Notes under the pieces: model-generated | Told to the model about the DNA's origin: nothing | Database searches by the model: none | What the model saw: only the letters and a program-made list of their open reading frames with translations | Source of the DNA: Entomospira culicis | GTDB taxonomy: Bacteria; Spirochaetota; Spirochaetia; WRBN01 | Length of the DNA stretch: 64,000 nt | Direction: 5' to 3' | Assembly (NCBI RefSeq): GCF_028748145.1 | Contig: NZ_CP118181.1 | Location: forward strand, 865,967-929,966 | Part shown: positions 17,723 to 25,031 of the stretch, piece after piece | How the letters are laid out: each line of letters opens with the position of its first letter | Numbering within the stretch: the first letter of the stretch is position 1 | Position numbers and translations under genes: made by a program

Positions 17723-19024
17723 CTAACCAATATCCAGTTCGTCTTTAAGCGTACCATCATAAAGCTCTTTTGACCACGGTTGCGCAATCAAATGTGGCTC
17801 GGTAATAAGTGTCGGCTTAACACCTTGTTCGATAACCTCGGCAGTAACAATTACTTTTTTGGGTGAGGGAACATCTGGAAGATCAAACATAATATCCGTC
17901 ATCGCCTTTTCGATAATTGCACGTAGTCCACGCGCACCAGTTTTACGGATAATTGCCTCTTTCGCTATCGCTTCAATCGCCTCTTTTTCAAAAAAAAGTT
18001 GCGCATCGTCTAAGGCAAATCCTACTTCGTACTGCTTAATAATTGCATTTTTTGGCTCAACCAAAATACGACTCAAATCCTCTACCTTCAACTCATCTAA
18101 AGCAACATTAACCGGTAAACGCCCGACAAATTCAGGAATCAGTCCAAAACGAATCAGATCATCGGGATGCAAATTAGCAAACAACTCGCTAAATTCCTTA
18201 GGTTCATTGTTGTGCCCTTCAGAAAAACCTAGAGGACTCTTAGAAATGCGCGCCGAGACAATTTTATCCAACCCAACAAATGCTCCCCCACAAATAAAGA
18301 GAATGTTTGAAGTGTCCAACCGTAACATCTCTTGCGTAGGATGCTTTCGCCCACCTTGAGGAGGTACCGAGGCAATCGTCCCTTCAATAATTTTTAAAAG
18401 CGCCTGCTGAACACCTTCGCCAGAAACATCACGCGTGATGCTCACATTCTCACTTTTTCGTGCAATCTTATCAATCTCATCAATATAAACAATTCCTTGC
18501 TCCGCAGCCTTAATATTATTATCCGCAGATTTAATGAGCTTCAAAAGAATGTTCTCTACATCCTCACCAACATAACCGGCTTCTGTAAGCGTAGTAGCAT
18601 CAGCAATAGCAAAAGGAACATTTAGTTTTTTTGCTAAAGTCTTAGCCAGCAATGTTTTACCAGAACCAGTGGGACCTATCATTAGGACATTAGCCTTTTC
18701 TAACTCCACATCATCTTTAGCGTCTACGCGACTACGGATGCGTTTATAATGATTATAGACCGCAACCGAAAAGACTCGTTTTGCAGAATCTTGTCCGATA
18801 ATATACTCATCCAAATGCGCTTTAAGCTCCGAAGGGGTAGGAATAGGTGCCGAGAATTGCTCTTCACCGACATTACCGCCCTCTTCTTCTCGATAAATAT
18901 TTGCACACTCATTAATACACTCATTACAAATACAGACACCTGGACCTGCGATGAGTCGACGCTTTTCGTCTGCAGGCTTACCACAAAACGAACAAAATTG
19001 ATACTCTTTACCTTTTTTCGCCAT
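17723..19024 (-). CDS. clpX: ATP-dependent Clp protease ATPase subunit ClpX
   Basis: Unfoldase that feeds substrates to ClpP. The N-terminal zinc-binding domain has C-x2-C (CSFCGK) and CICNEC. Walker A GPTGSGKT is at about residues 117-124, Walker B IVYIDEID follows, and a GF loop (PLGFSEG) corresponds to the ClpP-docking IGF loop. The C-terminal sensor-2 region KTGARGLR is intact. The 433 residues are normal. It starts two bases after the clpP stop, in the standard tig-clpP-clpX order. Confidence 0.97.
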   Translation of the reverse strand: MAKKGKEYQFCSFCGKPADEKRRLIAGPGVCICNECINECANIYREEEGGNVGEEQFSAPIPTPSELKAHLDEYIIGQDSAKRVFSVAVYNHYKRIRSRVDAKDDVELEKANVLMIGPTGSGKTLLAKTLAKKLNVPFAIADATTLTEAGYVGEDVENILLKLIKSADNNIKAAEQGIVYIDEIDKIARKSENVSITRDVSGEGVQQALLKIIEGTIASVPPQGGRKHPTQEMLRLDTSNILFICGGAFVGLDKIVSARISKSPLGFSEGHNNEPKEFSELFANLHPDDLIRFGLIPEFVGRLPVNVALDELKVEDLSRILVEPKNAIIKQYEVGFALDDAQLFFEKEAIEAIAKEAIIRKTGARGLRAIIEKAMTDIMFDLPDVPSPKKVIVTAEVIEQGVKPTLITEPHLIAQPWSKELYDGTLKDELDIG

Positions 19025-19026
19025 GG

Positions 19027-19632
19027 CTATCTCTTCCTAGTTAAAACACTATCAGCAAGACCATAAGCAACCGCCTCTTGAGCGCTCATAAAGAAATCAC
19101 GCTCCATATCTCTTGCAATCTCCTCTTCACTCTTCTTCGAATGATGAGCCAAATATTGATGCATTAATTTTTTTAATCTTAAAATCTCTTTCGCTTGAAC
19201 ACTCACATCCAAGGCCTGCCCACCAGCACCGCCCCATGGTTGATGAATCATAAGACGACTACTTGGCAAACAGTAGCGCTTACCCGCACTACCACCTGCA
19301 AAAATCAACGCAGCCATGCTCGCAGCTTGCCCCATACAATACGTTGCGACATCACATTTTAGAAGTTGCATCGTATCATAAATAGCTAGACCAGCCGTAA
19401 CCGATCCACCAGGGCTATTAATATACATGCTAATATCTTTGTCTGCATCTTGACTCTGCAAAAATAGTAACTGTGCAACAATAGCATCGGCCATATTATC
19501 TGCAATTTCACCATCAACAAATAAAATTCTATCTTTCAATAAGCGAGAATAGATATCATAGCCACGCTCTCCACCAGCAACCTGCTCGTGTACATGTGGA
19601 ACAATATATGCTTTAGTCTCTTCTACATTCAT
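19027..19632 (-). CDS. clpP: ATP-dependent Clp protease proteolytic subunit ClpP
   Basis: Serine peptidase of the ClpXP and ClpAP machines. The catalytic triad is Ser105 (GQAASMAA), His130 (LMIHQPWGG) and Asp179 (MERDFFMS), with the same spacing as in E. coli ClpP. The 201-residue length and the oligomerisation region [17 protein letters not shown] are typical. Gene order places it between tig (32 bases upstream) and clpX (two bases downstream), a co-transcribed protein-quality-control unit. Confidence 0.97.
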   Translation of the reverse strand: MNVEETKAYIVPHVHEQVAGGERGYDIYSRLLKDRILFVDGEIADNMADAIVAQLLFLQSQDADKDISMYINSPGGSVTAGLAIYDTMQLLKCDVATYCMGQAASMAALIFAGGSAGKRYCLPSSRLMIHQPWGGAGGQALDVSVQAKEILRLKKLMHQYLAHHSKKSEEEIARDMERDFFMSAQEAVAYGLADSVLTRKR

Positions 19633-19664
19633 CCAATAACCTCTCTGGTTTAAAGATTTTACGC

Positions 19665-20999
19665 CTACCCTAGCTGATTAAATTCAGTTAAAGAGAGTTG
19701 ATGCTGTTTACTGATTTTCGCTTGAGAACTCAACCAATCTAACGCCTTTTCGCTCTTGACCTGCTCTTCAATATAGGCCTTAAAGTTAGTATCACCGACC
19801 TGCGCACTAAGTTGCTCAACGCTACTGCGATACTCTTTCGCTAACTTTTCTGCATGCGCATCAAACTCCTCGGTTGTAACAACAATATTTTCCTTAGCAA
19901 TGATATCTTCGATAATGAGTTTATTTTTTACTGCAGATTCACTTTCTGGACGCCACTGTTCTACCAAGCCAGAGGTTTCCCCACCAACCATCTTAAGAAG
20001 TTGGTCTTCACTCATATTCATTTGACGCGCTAGTTGACTAAAGCGTGCCTCAATTTCTGATAAAACCAACCCTTCCGGCACATTAAAAGGCTCTTTTTCG
20101 ACAAGCTCTTTCAAAATTTCATCACAACGACGAATCCTCGCCACACTCTGGCTATGTTGTGTAAATTTATCTCGAATATCCGCCTTTAGCTCCTCAAGCG
20201 TCTTAAAATGATCGCTTACGTCTTGAGCAAATTCATCATCAAGAGCGGGTAAATTTTTCCCTTTTAGCGAATTAACAAGCACCTTCAAAGTAATGCTCTT
20301 ACCGGATAAATCACTGTGCACATAATCACTGGGGAAGTCCTTTGTAAAGGTCTTCTCCTCACGAACTTTAACACCCATCAGTTCGTTATCCCAGTCATAG
20401 AGATTTTGACCATTACCGAGGGTAAAGACAAAATTCTGACGTTGCGTGCCAGTAACCTCGAGACCGGAGCTATCAAGTTCAACGTAATTAACATCTAATA
20501 CATCACCACTCTCCGCCACGCCATCTTTATTAACAACAAAGGCATTTTGCTCTTGCAAGCGCTTGAGCTCGGTATTGATATCTTCCTCCGTGACCTCAAC
20601 TTGATAAGATGGCGCACTCACCTTACTATAGCCATTAATATTCATCTTAGGCATAACATCAACCTTTAGGGTGAAGGTGAAATCTTTATCGAGTTCTAGC
20701 CGATCCATCTTCTCCACTTGAGGGGAACGCACGCGAACGACTTCACGCTCAAGGTCAGTAAGAGCGCTTTGTAGGTGTTCTTCAATGAGCTTACTAGCAC
20801 TCTCGGCTTGGATAGATTGCGCATATTTTTTTTCAAAGACGGGTTTGGGGACATGCCCTTTTCTAAAGCCAGGCATTTGCGTCTCTTTTAAATACTCATT
20901 AATGAGCGCCTCATACTTTGCAACCACATCTTTTTGCGGGATGGTTACCGTGATATGGGCGGTAGAATCCTCATCTTGATATACAACTTCTTTGTTCAC
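19665..20999 (-). CDS. tig: Trigger factor (ribosome-associated chaperone, peptidyl-prolyl isomerase)
   Basis: Binds nascent chains at the ribosome exit tunnel. The ribosome-binding signature [10 protein letters not shown] lies in the N-terminal domain, an FKBP-like PPIase domain in the middle ([14 protein letters not shown] onward) and the helical C-terminal arm domain after it. A longer frame begins at TTG 21005, but the GAGG at about 21008-21011 lies only two to three bases from that TTG and eight from GTG 20999, so the GTG is preferred. It heads tig-clpP-clpX; tRNA-Leu lies 66 bases upstream on the same strand and may feed transcription into it. Confidence 0.93.
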   Translation of the reverse strand: MNKEVVYQDEDSTAHITVTIPQKDVVAKYEALINEYLKETQMPGFRKGHVPKPVFEKKYAQSIQAESASKLIEEHLQSALTDLEREVVRVRSPQVEKMDRLELDKDFTFTLKVDVMPKMNINGYSKVSAPSYQVEVTEEDINTELKRLQEQNAFVVNKDGVAESGDVLDVNYVELDSSGLEVTGTQRQNFVFTLGNGQNLYDWDNELMGVKVREEKTFTKDFPSDYVHSDLSGKSITLKVLVNSLKGKNLPALDDEFAQDVSDHFKTLEELKADIRDKFTQHSQSVARIRRCDEILKELVEKEPFNVPEGLVLSEIEARFSQLARQMNMSEDQLLKMVGGETSGLVEQWRPESESAVKNKLIIEDIIAKENIVVTTEEFDAHAEKLAKEYRSSVEQLSAQVGDTNFKAYIEEQVKSEKALDWLSSQAKISKQHQLSLTEFNQLG

Positions 21000-21065
21000 G
21001 TCCAAAACCTCTTTTCTCTATATTATAGTCTATCCTGTTTTGCTCTATATAAGAGCGCTAGATAT

Positions 21066-21144
21066 TACGAGAGGTGGGACTTGAACCCACATGCTTGCGC
21101 GCTAGTTCCTAAGACTAGTGTGTCTACCATTTCACCACTCTCGC
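21066..21144 (-). tRNA. tRNA-Leu (anticodon UAG), copy 1
   Basis: Cloverleaf on the minus strand: acceptor GCGAGAG/CTCTCGT (G1-U72 wobble), D arm, anticodon stem CTAGT/ACTAG with loop CTTAGGA (anticodon UAG, at 21109-21111 on the plus strand), a variable arm of about 11 bases, and T arm GTGGG-TTCAAGT-CCCAC. The discriminator is A and CCA is not encoded. It is identical to the copy at 21239-21317. Confidence 0.93.
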
Positions 21145-21164
21145 GTGTAATAAAGGCTGATTAC

Positions 21165-21193
21165 ATCATAGCAAAAAAAGGTCTTTATGTCAA
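21165..21193 (-). promoter_or_regulatory. Promoter of tRNA-Leu copy 1
   Basis: On the minus strand: TTGACA (21188-21193), 17 bases, TATGAT (21165-21170). It matches the promoter of copy 2 base for base in both boxes. Confidence 0.8.
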
Positions 21194-21238
21194 GGGATAA
21201 AATGGAACTCTTTATATGGAAGATGAAGGCATTAAAAA

Positions 21239-21317
21239 TACGAGAGGTGGGACTTGAACCCACATGCTTGCGCGCTAGTTCCTAAGACTAGTGTGTCTAC
21301 CATTTCACCACTCTCGC
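21239..21317 (-). tRNA. tRNA-Leu (anticodon UAG), copy 2
   Basis: Identical in sequence to copy 1, offset by 173 bases, with the anticodon at 21282-21284 on the plus strand. The 94-base spacer holds copy 1's own promoter, so the duplicated unit includes the regulatory region. Confidence 0.93.
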
Positions 21318-21337
21318 GTGTAATAAACGATGATTAC

Positions 21338-21366
21338 ATCATACCCTAAAAAAAATTTTTTGTCAA
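21338..21366 (-). promoter_or_regulatory. Promoter of tRNA-Leu copy 2
   Basis: On the minus strand: TTGACA (21361-21366), 17 bases, TATGAT (21338-21343). Confidence 0.8.
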
Positions 21367-21393
21367 GGGGGTTGCTTTCCATATTATCCCCTA

Positions 21394-21422
21394 TTGTCAA
21401 AAAAAAGAGTATCCGCTATACT
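21394..21422 (+). promoter_or_regulatory. Promoter of the carbonic anhydrase gene
   Basis: TTGTCA (21394-21399), 17 bases, TATACT (21417-21422). The leader to the ATG at 21495 is about 65 bases, with AAGGAG before the start. Confidence 0.7.
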
Positions 21423-21494
21423 AGGTTAAAGTAGTTTACACGATCTTTTTATAGTTAAAATACGGATAAATGCTTTTAACAAGGAGATTTATTT

Positions 21495-22139
21495 ATGATC
21501 CATCATGGTTTAGAGTACAAAAATCAAGCAAACTGGCAACCCATTTGTGGACACGCGCAGTCGCCTATTCATGTATTATCGCACCAAAGCAGGAAGATGG
21601 AAGACGAAGGAAACATCATCTTACCCAACCACATTGAGGTTTCCCATATTTTGCGCGAACAAACCACCATCCTTGTCCACGCGCAGGCAAAAAGCATGAT
21701 TAATGGACGAAAATTTAATCTTTTGCAATTTCATTTCCACAGCCCAGCCGAACATATTATCGACGATCAACGCTTTGATCTTGAGCTTCACCTTGTCCAC
21801 CGTTCGCAAAGTGGGCGCATCGCCGTGCTTGCCATCCTCATGAAAATCGGAAAACCCAACCCACTCTTTGCGGATATTTTAGAGAAAGTCAACCAAAAGA
21901 GTCGCTCGCATGCAGGCACAATCGACCTCGCGCCTTTCCTGCCACAATCGCGCGCCTACTATCACTATCTAGGCTCGCTAACCACGCCACCGCTCACCGA
22001 AAATGTCGAGTGGTACCTCTTTGCCCAACCCATCGAGCTCTCCGAAGATCAACTCACCCGATTCCGCAAGATGTACCATCTCACTGCGCGCGATGTCCAA
22101 CCGCTTAATCATCGCCCGCTACTCTATCACCAACCTTAA
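21495..22139 (+). CDS. Alpha-class carbonic anhydrase, apparently cytoplasmic
   Basis: Interconverts CO2 and bicarbonate with a zinc bound by three histidines: His80 and His82 (QFHFHSPAEH) and His99 (ELHLVH). The C-terminal substrate-pocket motif YLGSLTTPPLTENVEW and the late NHRP are intact. Family members in bacteria usually carry a signal peptide and act in the periplasm; this 214-residue protein starts MIHHGLEYKN with no hydrophobic leader, so it should stay in the cytoplasm unless a start has been missed. It may supply bicarbonate or remove the CO2 made by oxaloacetate decarboxylase. It converges with the next gene, overlapping its end by four bases. Confidence 0.9.
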   Translation: MIHHGLEYKNQANWQPICGHAQSPIHVLSHQSRKMEDEGNIILPNHIEVSHILREQTTILVHAQAKSMINGRKFNLLQFHFHSPAEHIIDDQRFDLELHLVHRSQSGRIAVLAILMKIGKPNPLFADILEKVNQKSRSHAGTIDLAPFLPQSRAYYHYLGSLTTPPLTENVEWYLFAQPIELSEDQLTRFRKMYHLTARDVQPLNHRPLLYHQP

Positions 22140-22768
22140 GCTAAGTCAAAAGCCAGAATCGAACCGTCCTTTCGACTCATTTTTAACAATACCATCGGCT
22201 CATCTGATCCCTTGGCCGGCGTCCCGTTAATATACCAAATCCCCTGTTTATGACGCACTTTTAAAGGTAGTTGGGATGTAAGGCGGTCGGCATAAAGTGA
22301 GCGTAAAATTACCTCCGCAAGAGTAGTGGCAACCTTTTTATCATTGATATGCCCCTTTTTACTCGACTTTAAGAGAAATGGCGTGTAAGGATTTTGCTTT
22401 TTCGTAAAATTCGTAACTCCCCGCACACCGCCAGTATAGCGATCCAAAACCACCAACAACCTTACTTGAGGCTCCTCATCATCAGCCTCGCTCGTGAGTA
22501 TCCCATACACACGCCAAATCGCATCCATACTACGACGCTCTTGTTTTGCCGTAAGCGAACTCTCCACGACAAAATTTTTGCCATAATTAGCTTCCATTAA
22601 GACCTTCGCCATCGCAATTGCCGTCTGCTCATGACCAATATATCCCTGCCGATGGATAACATTCTTAATTTCCCACTCAATCTCGTCCTCTTGAGCAAAA
22701 ACCGCGCCCACGCAAAGCACCAACATCACGCCTAAGCCGATCAATCTACGCAAATTCACTCGATACAT
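22136..22768 (-). CDS. Secreted protein with two NTF2-like (immunity-type) repeats
   Basis: The precursor has a signal peptide (VNLRRLIGLGVMLVLCVGAVFA). The mature part appears to hold two copies of one fold. Repeat 1 (about residues 46-118) runs AIAMAKVLMEANYG ... WRVYGIL ... LVVLDRYTGGV; repeat 2 (about 144-207) runs VATTLAEVILRSLYA ... IWYINGT ... VLLKMSRKDGSIL. Each resembles the helix, W-x-V-x-G, then kkDGkvl layout of the NTF2-fold immunity family (Imm-NTF2-2/YbbC-like). The frame opens at 22795, but AGGAG lies five bases before ATG 22768. It is the third gene of the unit with 22835-24735. The function is unknown and the immunity link is by resemblance only. Confidence 0.65.
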   Translation of the reverse strand: MYRVNLRRLIGLGVMLVLCVGAVFAQEDEIEWEIKNVIHRQGYIGHEQTAIAMAKVLMEANYGKNFVVESSLTAKQERRSMDAIWRVYGILTSEADDEEPQVRLLVVLDRYTGGVRGVTNFTKKQNPYTPFLLKSSKKGHINDKKVATTLAEVILRSLYADRLTSQLPLKVRHKQGIWYINGTPAKGSDEPMVLLKMSRKDGSILAFDLA

Positions 22769-22834
22769 ATACGCTCCTGTCATTTCTATCGGCATTTATA
22801 CGCGCTTCTTAAGAAGAAATCGATAGGCAAAAAT

Positions 22835-23512
22835 CTATTCACGGATAAATGTATAGTGATTATTGCTTCCTTTCTGTACACGATTAAAATAACTTGCACC
22901 ATCAAAATCAAAGTAGATAGCATAGGTGATACCGCCACCGCCGTCGGTAATGCCCACCACCTCCACCAGCGTCTCGACCTCATCCAGCGGGATTTCAAAA
23001 GAGATCGGATCATGCGTAAGCGTATGTCGTGCAAATTCAACTCCATTCACCTTCACCAAGACCACATCGCCGTCCACCCCGGCATAATCCCAAAGCCACA
23101 CTTTCGTTAGGGTCTCATCGCCTATATACGTTAGAGTGTAATCAAGATCTTTCATCTGATTGGTATCTTCTGGAAAGAGACGCGCACCAATCGCTAGCTC
23201 CTCCGAAAAGCCCTCGCGAATGGCCTCTTTAATTAAAGATGTGGAATAATCATACGTATCAACCATTGCTACAGAAGCAGGAGTTGTCGGGGAAGGGTGA
23301 TGGGGTATTTTTGGGAAAAATATCCCATATAGTATAAAAGAAATACTAACCACCCAGACAATAAAGAATGTATTACTTCGAAAATTTTGATAACGATCTA
23401 CAAATACATCCTCATAGCTATTACGAAAATTACCCATCAGCAGGGTGGAGTCGAATGTCTTCTCTATCTTCTGCCTCGATGCTTGCACTAAGCGTTTATT
23501 AAATTCCGTCAT
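22835..23512 (-). CDS. Membrane-anchored protein with C-terminal beta-sandwich-like domain
   Basis: Family not recognised. A cytoplasmic N-terminus of about 47 residues (basic, SRQKIEKTF) precedes one transmembrane helix at about 48-67 (FFIVWVVSISFILYGIFF), a Pro/Ser/Thr linker (PHHPSPTTP), and an external domain. Its end, WDYAGVDGDVVLVKVNGVEF followed by alternating hydrophobic residues to the C-terminus, reads as a beta sandwich with an acidic turn that could bind a metal. The ATG overlaps the stop of the upstream Ser-rich gene (TAATG), so the two are translationally coupled, and the NTF2-repeat gene follows 66 bases later. Confidence 0.65.
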   Translation of the reverse strand: MTEFNKRLVQASRQKIEKTFDSTLLMGNFRNSYEDVFVDRYQNFRSNTFFIVWVVSISFILYGIFFPKIPHHPSPTTPASVAMVDTYDYSTSLIKEAIREGFSEELAIGARLFPEDTNQMKDLDYTLTYIGDETLTKVWLWDYAGVDGDVVLVKVNGVEFARHTLTHDPISFEIPLDEVETLVEVVGITDGGGGITYAIYFDFDGASYFNRVQKGSNNHYTFIRE

Positions 23513-24735
23513 TATTCACCCTCTTTTAGCGCGAAAGGTTCTACAATACCAAAGGTATGCGCTGTCGCGTCATAGGCGATACGATGATTACACGAGCGTA
23601 TAAACTCGTGCATATAAGAGTTTTCAATCACTGTCATAAGCTCTTTACGCATTAATTCCACCGAAAAAATCACCCCACCGATGCGTGTATCATGGATATT
23701 GACAATAATATGGTTCTGTGGAACAAGGGAAAAAACTTCATGCGCAATGGCTACAGCACAACTGCTTATATGTGTTAAGACTATACCATCATACTCCGCC
23801 AAATCCATCCCCGTTTCTACGACAGACAACCCATCTGACGATGCGCGCAACCGATAACTAGGTACCATCTCTTTAAAATCAACGCGTAACGTTCCCTCAA
23901 GACTAGGGCTATGTCCCGTATTTGCATTAAACGCAAGCTTACTGCCCTTAGCATATTCGGTAAAGATATTGGCATCATTGAGCACACGTAGTGCACTCTG
24001 CCCATCCATCGCTAACATCTTATCGGCAAGCACGTGGAGCTCTTCCCACAGCGCATAGTCGGCTTGATCAAGTTCGCGTGCCTTTTTTATCTGCCGAATA
24101 AGTTTTTCTTGCGATGCTTGTAAGGAAGACGGAAAGAGTTTATCAAAAAAACTAGGCTCATAACGCTGTGCCTCTACGCGCACACGATACTCCTCACGCC
24201 CGATGCCTGCAGGATTATAAGGCGCATTCAGCTTGGCGATATGTTGCCAGTCAATCACATCAACCACTCTACGATGCAATGTTATCAAGCCCCTTAGTTT
24301 CTGTTCATGCAATTGCACCCGTCGTCGTACATCAAGCTTAACTCGCTCAAGTCGACGCATCTCGGCCGCTAAACGCTCTTCTCGCTCACGCAAGAGACGA
24401 AGCTCGGGGTCTTCTGTCGCCGTGGAGCTACTGCTATACTGGTAGCTCGAACTAGAATAACTTGGGCGACTATAGGAACTATTAGAAGAACTTGTATAGC
24501 TACTACTGCTACTAAAACTACTTGGGCGACTGTACGAACTACTAGAAGAGCTCGTATAGCTACTACTTGGGCGACTACTGCTAGAGCTACTTACTCGGCT
24601 CGTACTACTGCTACTCGATCGACTACTACTGGAGCTAGAACTACGACTAGTGGTACTGCTGCTTCGGCTGCTGCTAGAGCTACTACTACGCCCTGTGGTG
24701 GCCGCGGAGAATCTTCTTTTTGCCAACTTTTTCAT
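23512..24735 (-). CDS. Protein with long Ser/Arg-rich N-terminus, coiled coil and conserved C-terminal domain
   Basis: Residues about 17-107 are almost entirely Ser with scattered Arg, Tyr, Pro and Thr (for example GRSSSSSSSRSSSTTSR). A charged helical stretch follows (LRLLREREERLAAEMRRLER), then a folded C-terminal half. The last 100 residues (SSCAVAIAHEVFSLVPQNHI and on) loosely recall the C-terminal region of some DUF4236-containing proteins; this is weak recall, not a firm match. There is no signal peptide. The serine codons mix AGT/AGC and TCN in irregular order, so the region is not a perfect DNA repeat and is probably selected at protein level. It is the first gene of a coupled three-gene unit. 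Confidence 0.65.
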   Translation of the reverse strand: MKKLAKRRFSAATTGRSSSSSSSRSSSTTSRSSSSSSSRSSSSSTSRVSSSSSSRPSSSYTSSSSSSYSRPSSFSSSSSYTSSSNSSYSRPSYSSSSYQYSSSSTATEDPELRLLREREERLAAEMRRLERVKLDVRRRVQLHEQKLRGLITLHRRVVDVIDWQHIAKLNAPYNPAGIGREEYRVRVEAQRYEPSFFDKLFPSSLQASQEKLIRQIKKARELDQADYALWEELHVLADKMLAMDGQSALRVLNDANIFTEYAKGSKLAFNANTGHSPSLEGTLRVDFKEMVPSYRLRASSDGLSVVETGMDLAEYDGIVLTHISSCAVAIAHEVFSLVPQNHIIVNIHDTRIGGVIFSVELMRKELMTVIENSYMHEFIRSCNHRIAYDATAHTFGIVEPFALKEGE

Positions 24736-24776
24736 CGCCTAACTCCTAGGATAAATAACTATGTCGATAAATACGT

Positions 24777-24809
24777 AAAGAGAGAATACAACAAACGTAT
24801 TCTCTCTTT
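24777..24809 (-). terminator. Strong hairpin after tRNA-Ala
   Basis: AAAGAGAGAATAC (24777-24789) and GTATTCTCTCTTT (24797-24809) are perfect 13-base arms with a seven-base loop. It lies 47 bases past the 3' end of tRNA-Ala and 41 bases before the Ser-rich gene. The U-rich part is mostly inside the stem. Confidence 0.65.
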
Positions 24810-24856
24810 CTACTGGGGAATCTCAAATTAAATAGAGAGTTTCCATTTATTATCTA

Positions 24857-24929
24857 TGGAGGTAAAGGGAATCGAACCCTTCACATCCTGCTTGCAAAGC
24901 AGGCGCTCTACCAAATGAGCTATACCCCC
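24857..24929 (-). tRNA. tRNA-Ala (anticodon UGC)
   Basis: On the minus strand: acceptor GGGGGTA/TACCTCC with the alanine-identity G3-U70 pair, anticodon stem CCTGC/GCAGG around TTTGCAA (anticodon UGC at 24894-24896 on the plus strand), T arm with GGTTCGATTCC, discriminator A, no encoded CCA. Length is 73 bases. Confidence 0.95.
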
Positions 24930-24947
24930 GTACTAAACTATGTCTAT

Positions 24948-24976
24948 ATACTACCCGATTATCCAAAAAATGTCAA
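24948..24976 (-). promoter_or_regulatory. Promoter of tRNA-Ala
   Basis: On the minus strand: TTGACA (24971-24976), 17 bases, TAGTAT (24948-24953). The predicted start of transcription is about 10-12 bases before the tRNA 5' end. Confidence 0.75.
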
Positions 24977-24995
24977 GTGGCCTTATCAAATTTAC

Positions 24996-25024
24996 TAGAC
25001 AAATTCCAAAAAATCGCACATAAT
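24996..25024 (+). promoter_or_regulatory. Promoter predicting a leaderless aminopeptidase mRNA
   Basis: TAGACA (24996-25001), 17 bases, CATAAT (25019-25024). The ATG at 25032 falls where transcription should begin, and no Shine-Dalgarno is present. Confidence 0.55.
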
Positions 25025-25031
25025 TATAACT

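Noticed and set aside
21031..21060. Terminator between tRNA-Leu and tig (GCTCT-ATATA-AGAGC)
   Set aside because: The stem is only five base pairs with no T tract on either strand, so it is not counted as a terminator.
24410..24690. Possible tandem-repeat array or CRISPR-like structure in the Ser-rich region
   Set aside because: The DNA shows short irregular serine-codon runs in one reading frame, with no fixed repeat-spacer length. It is low-complexity coding sequence.
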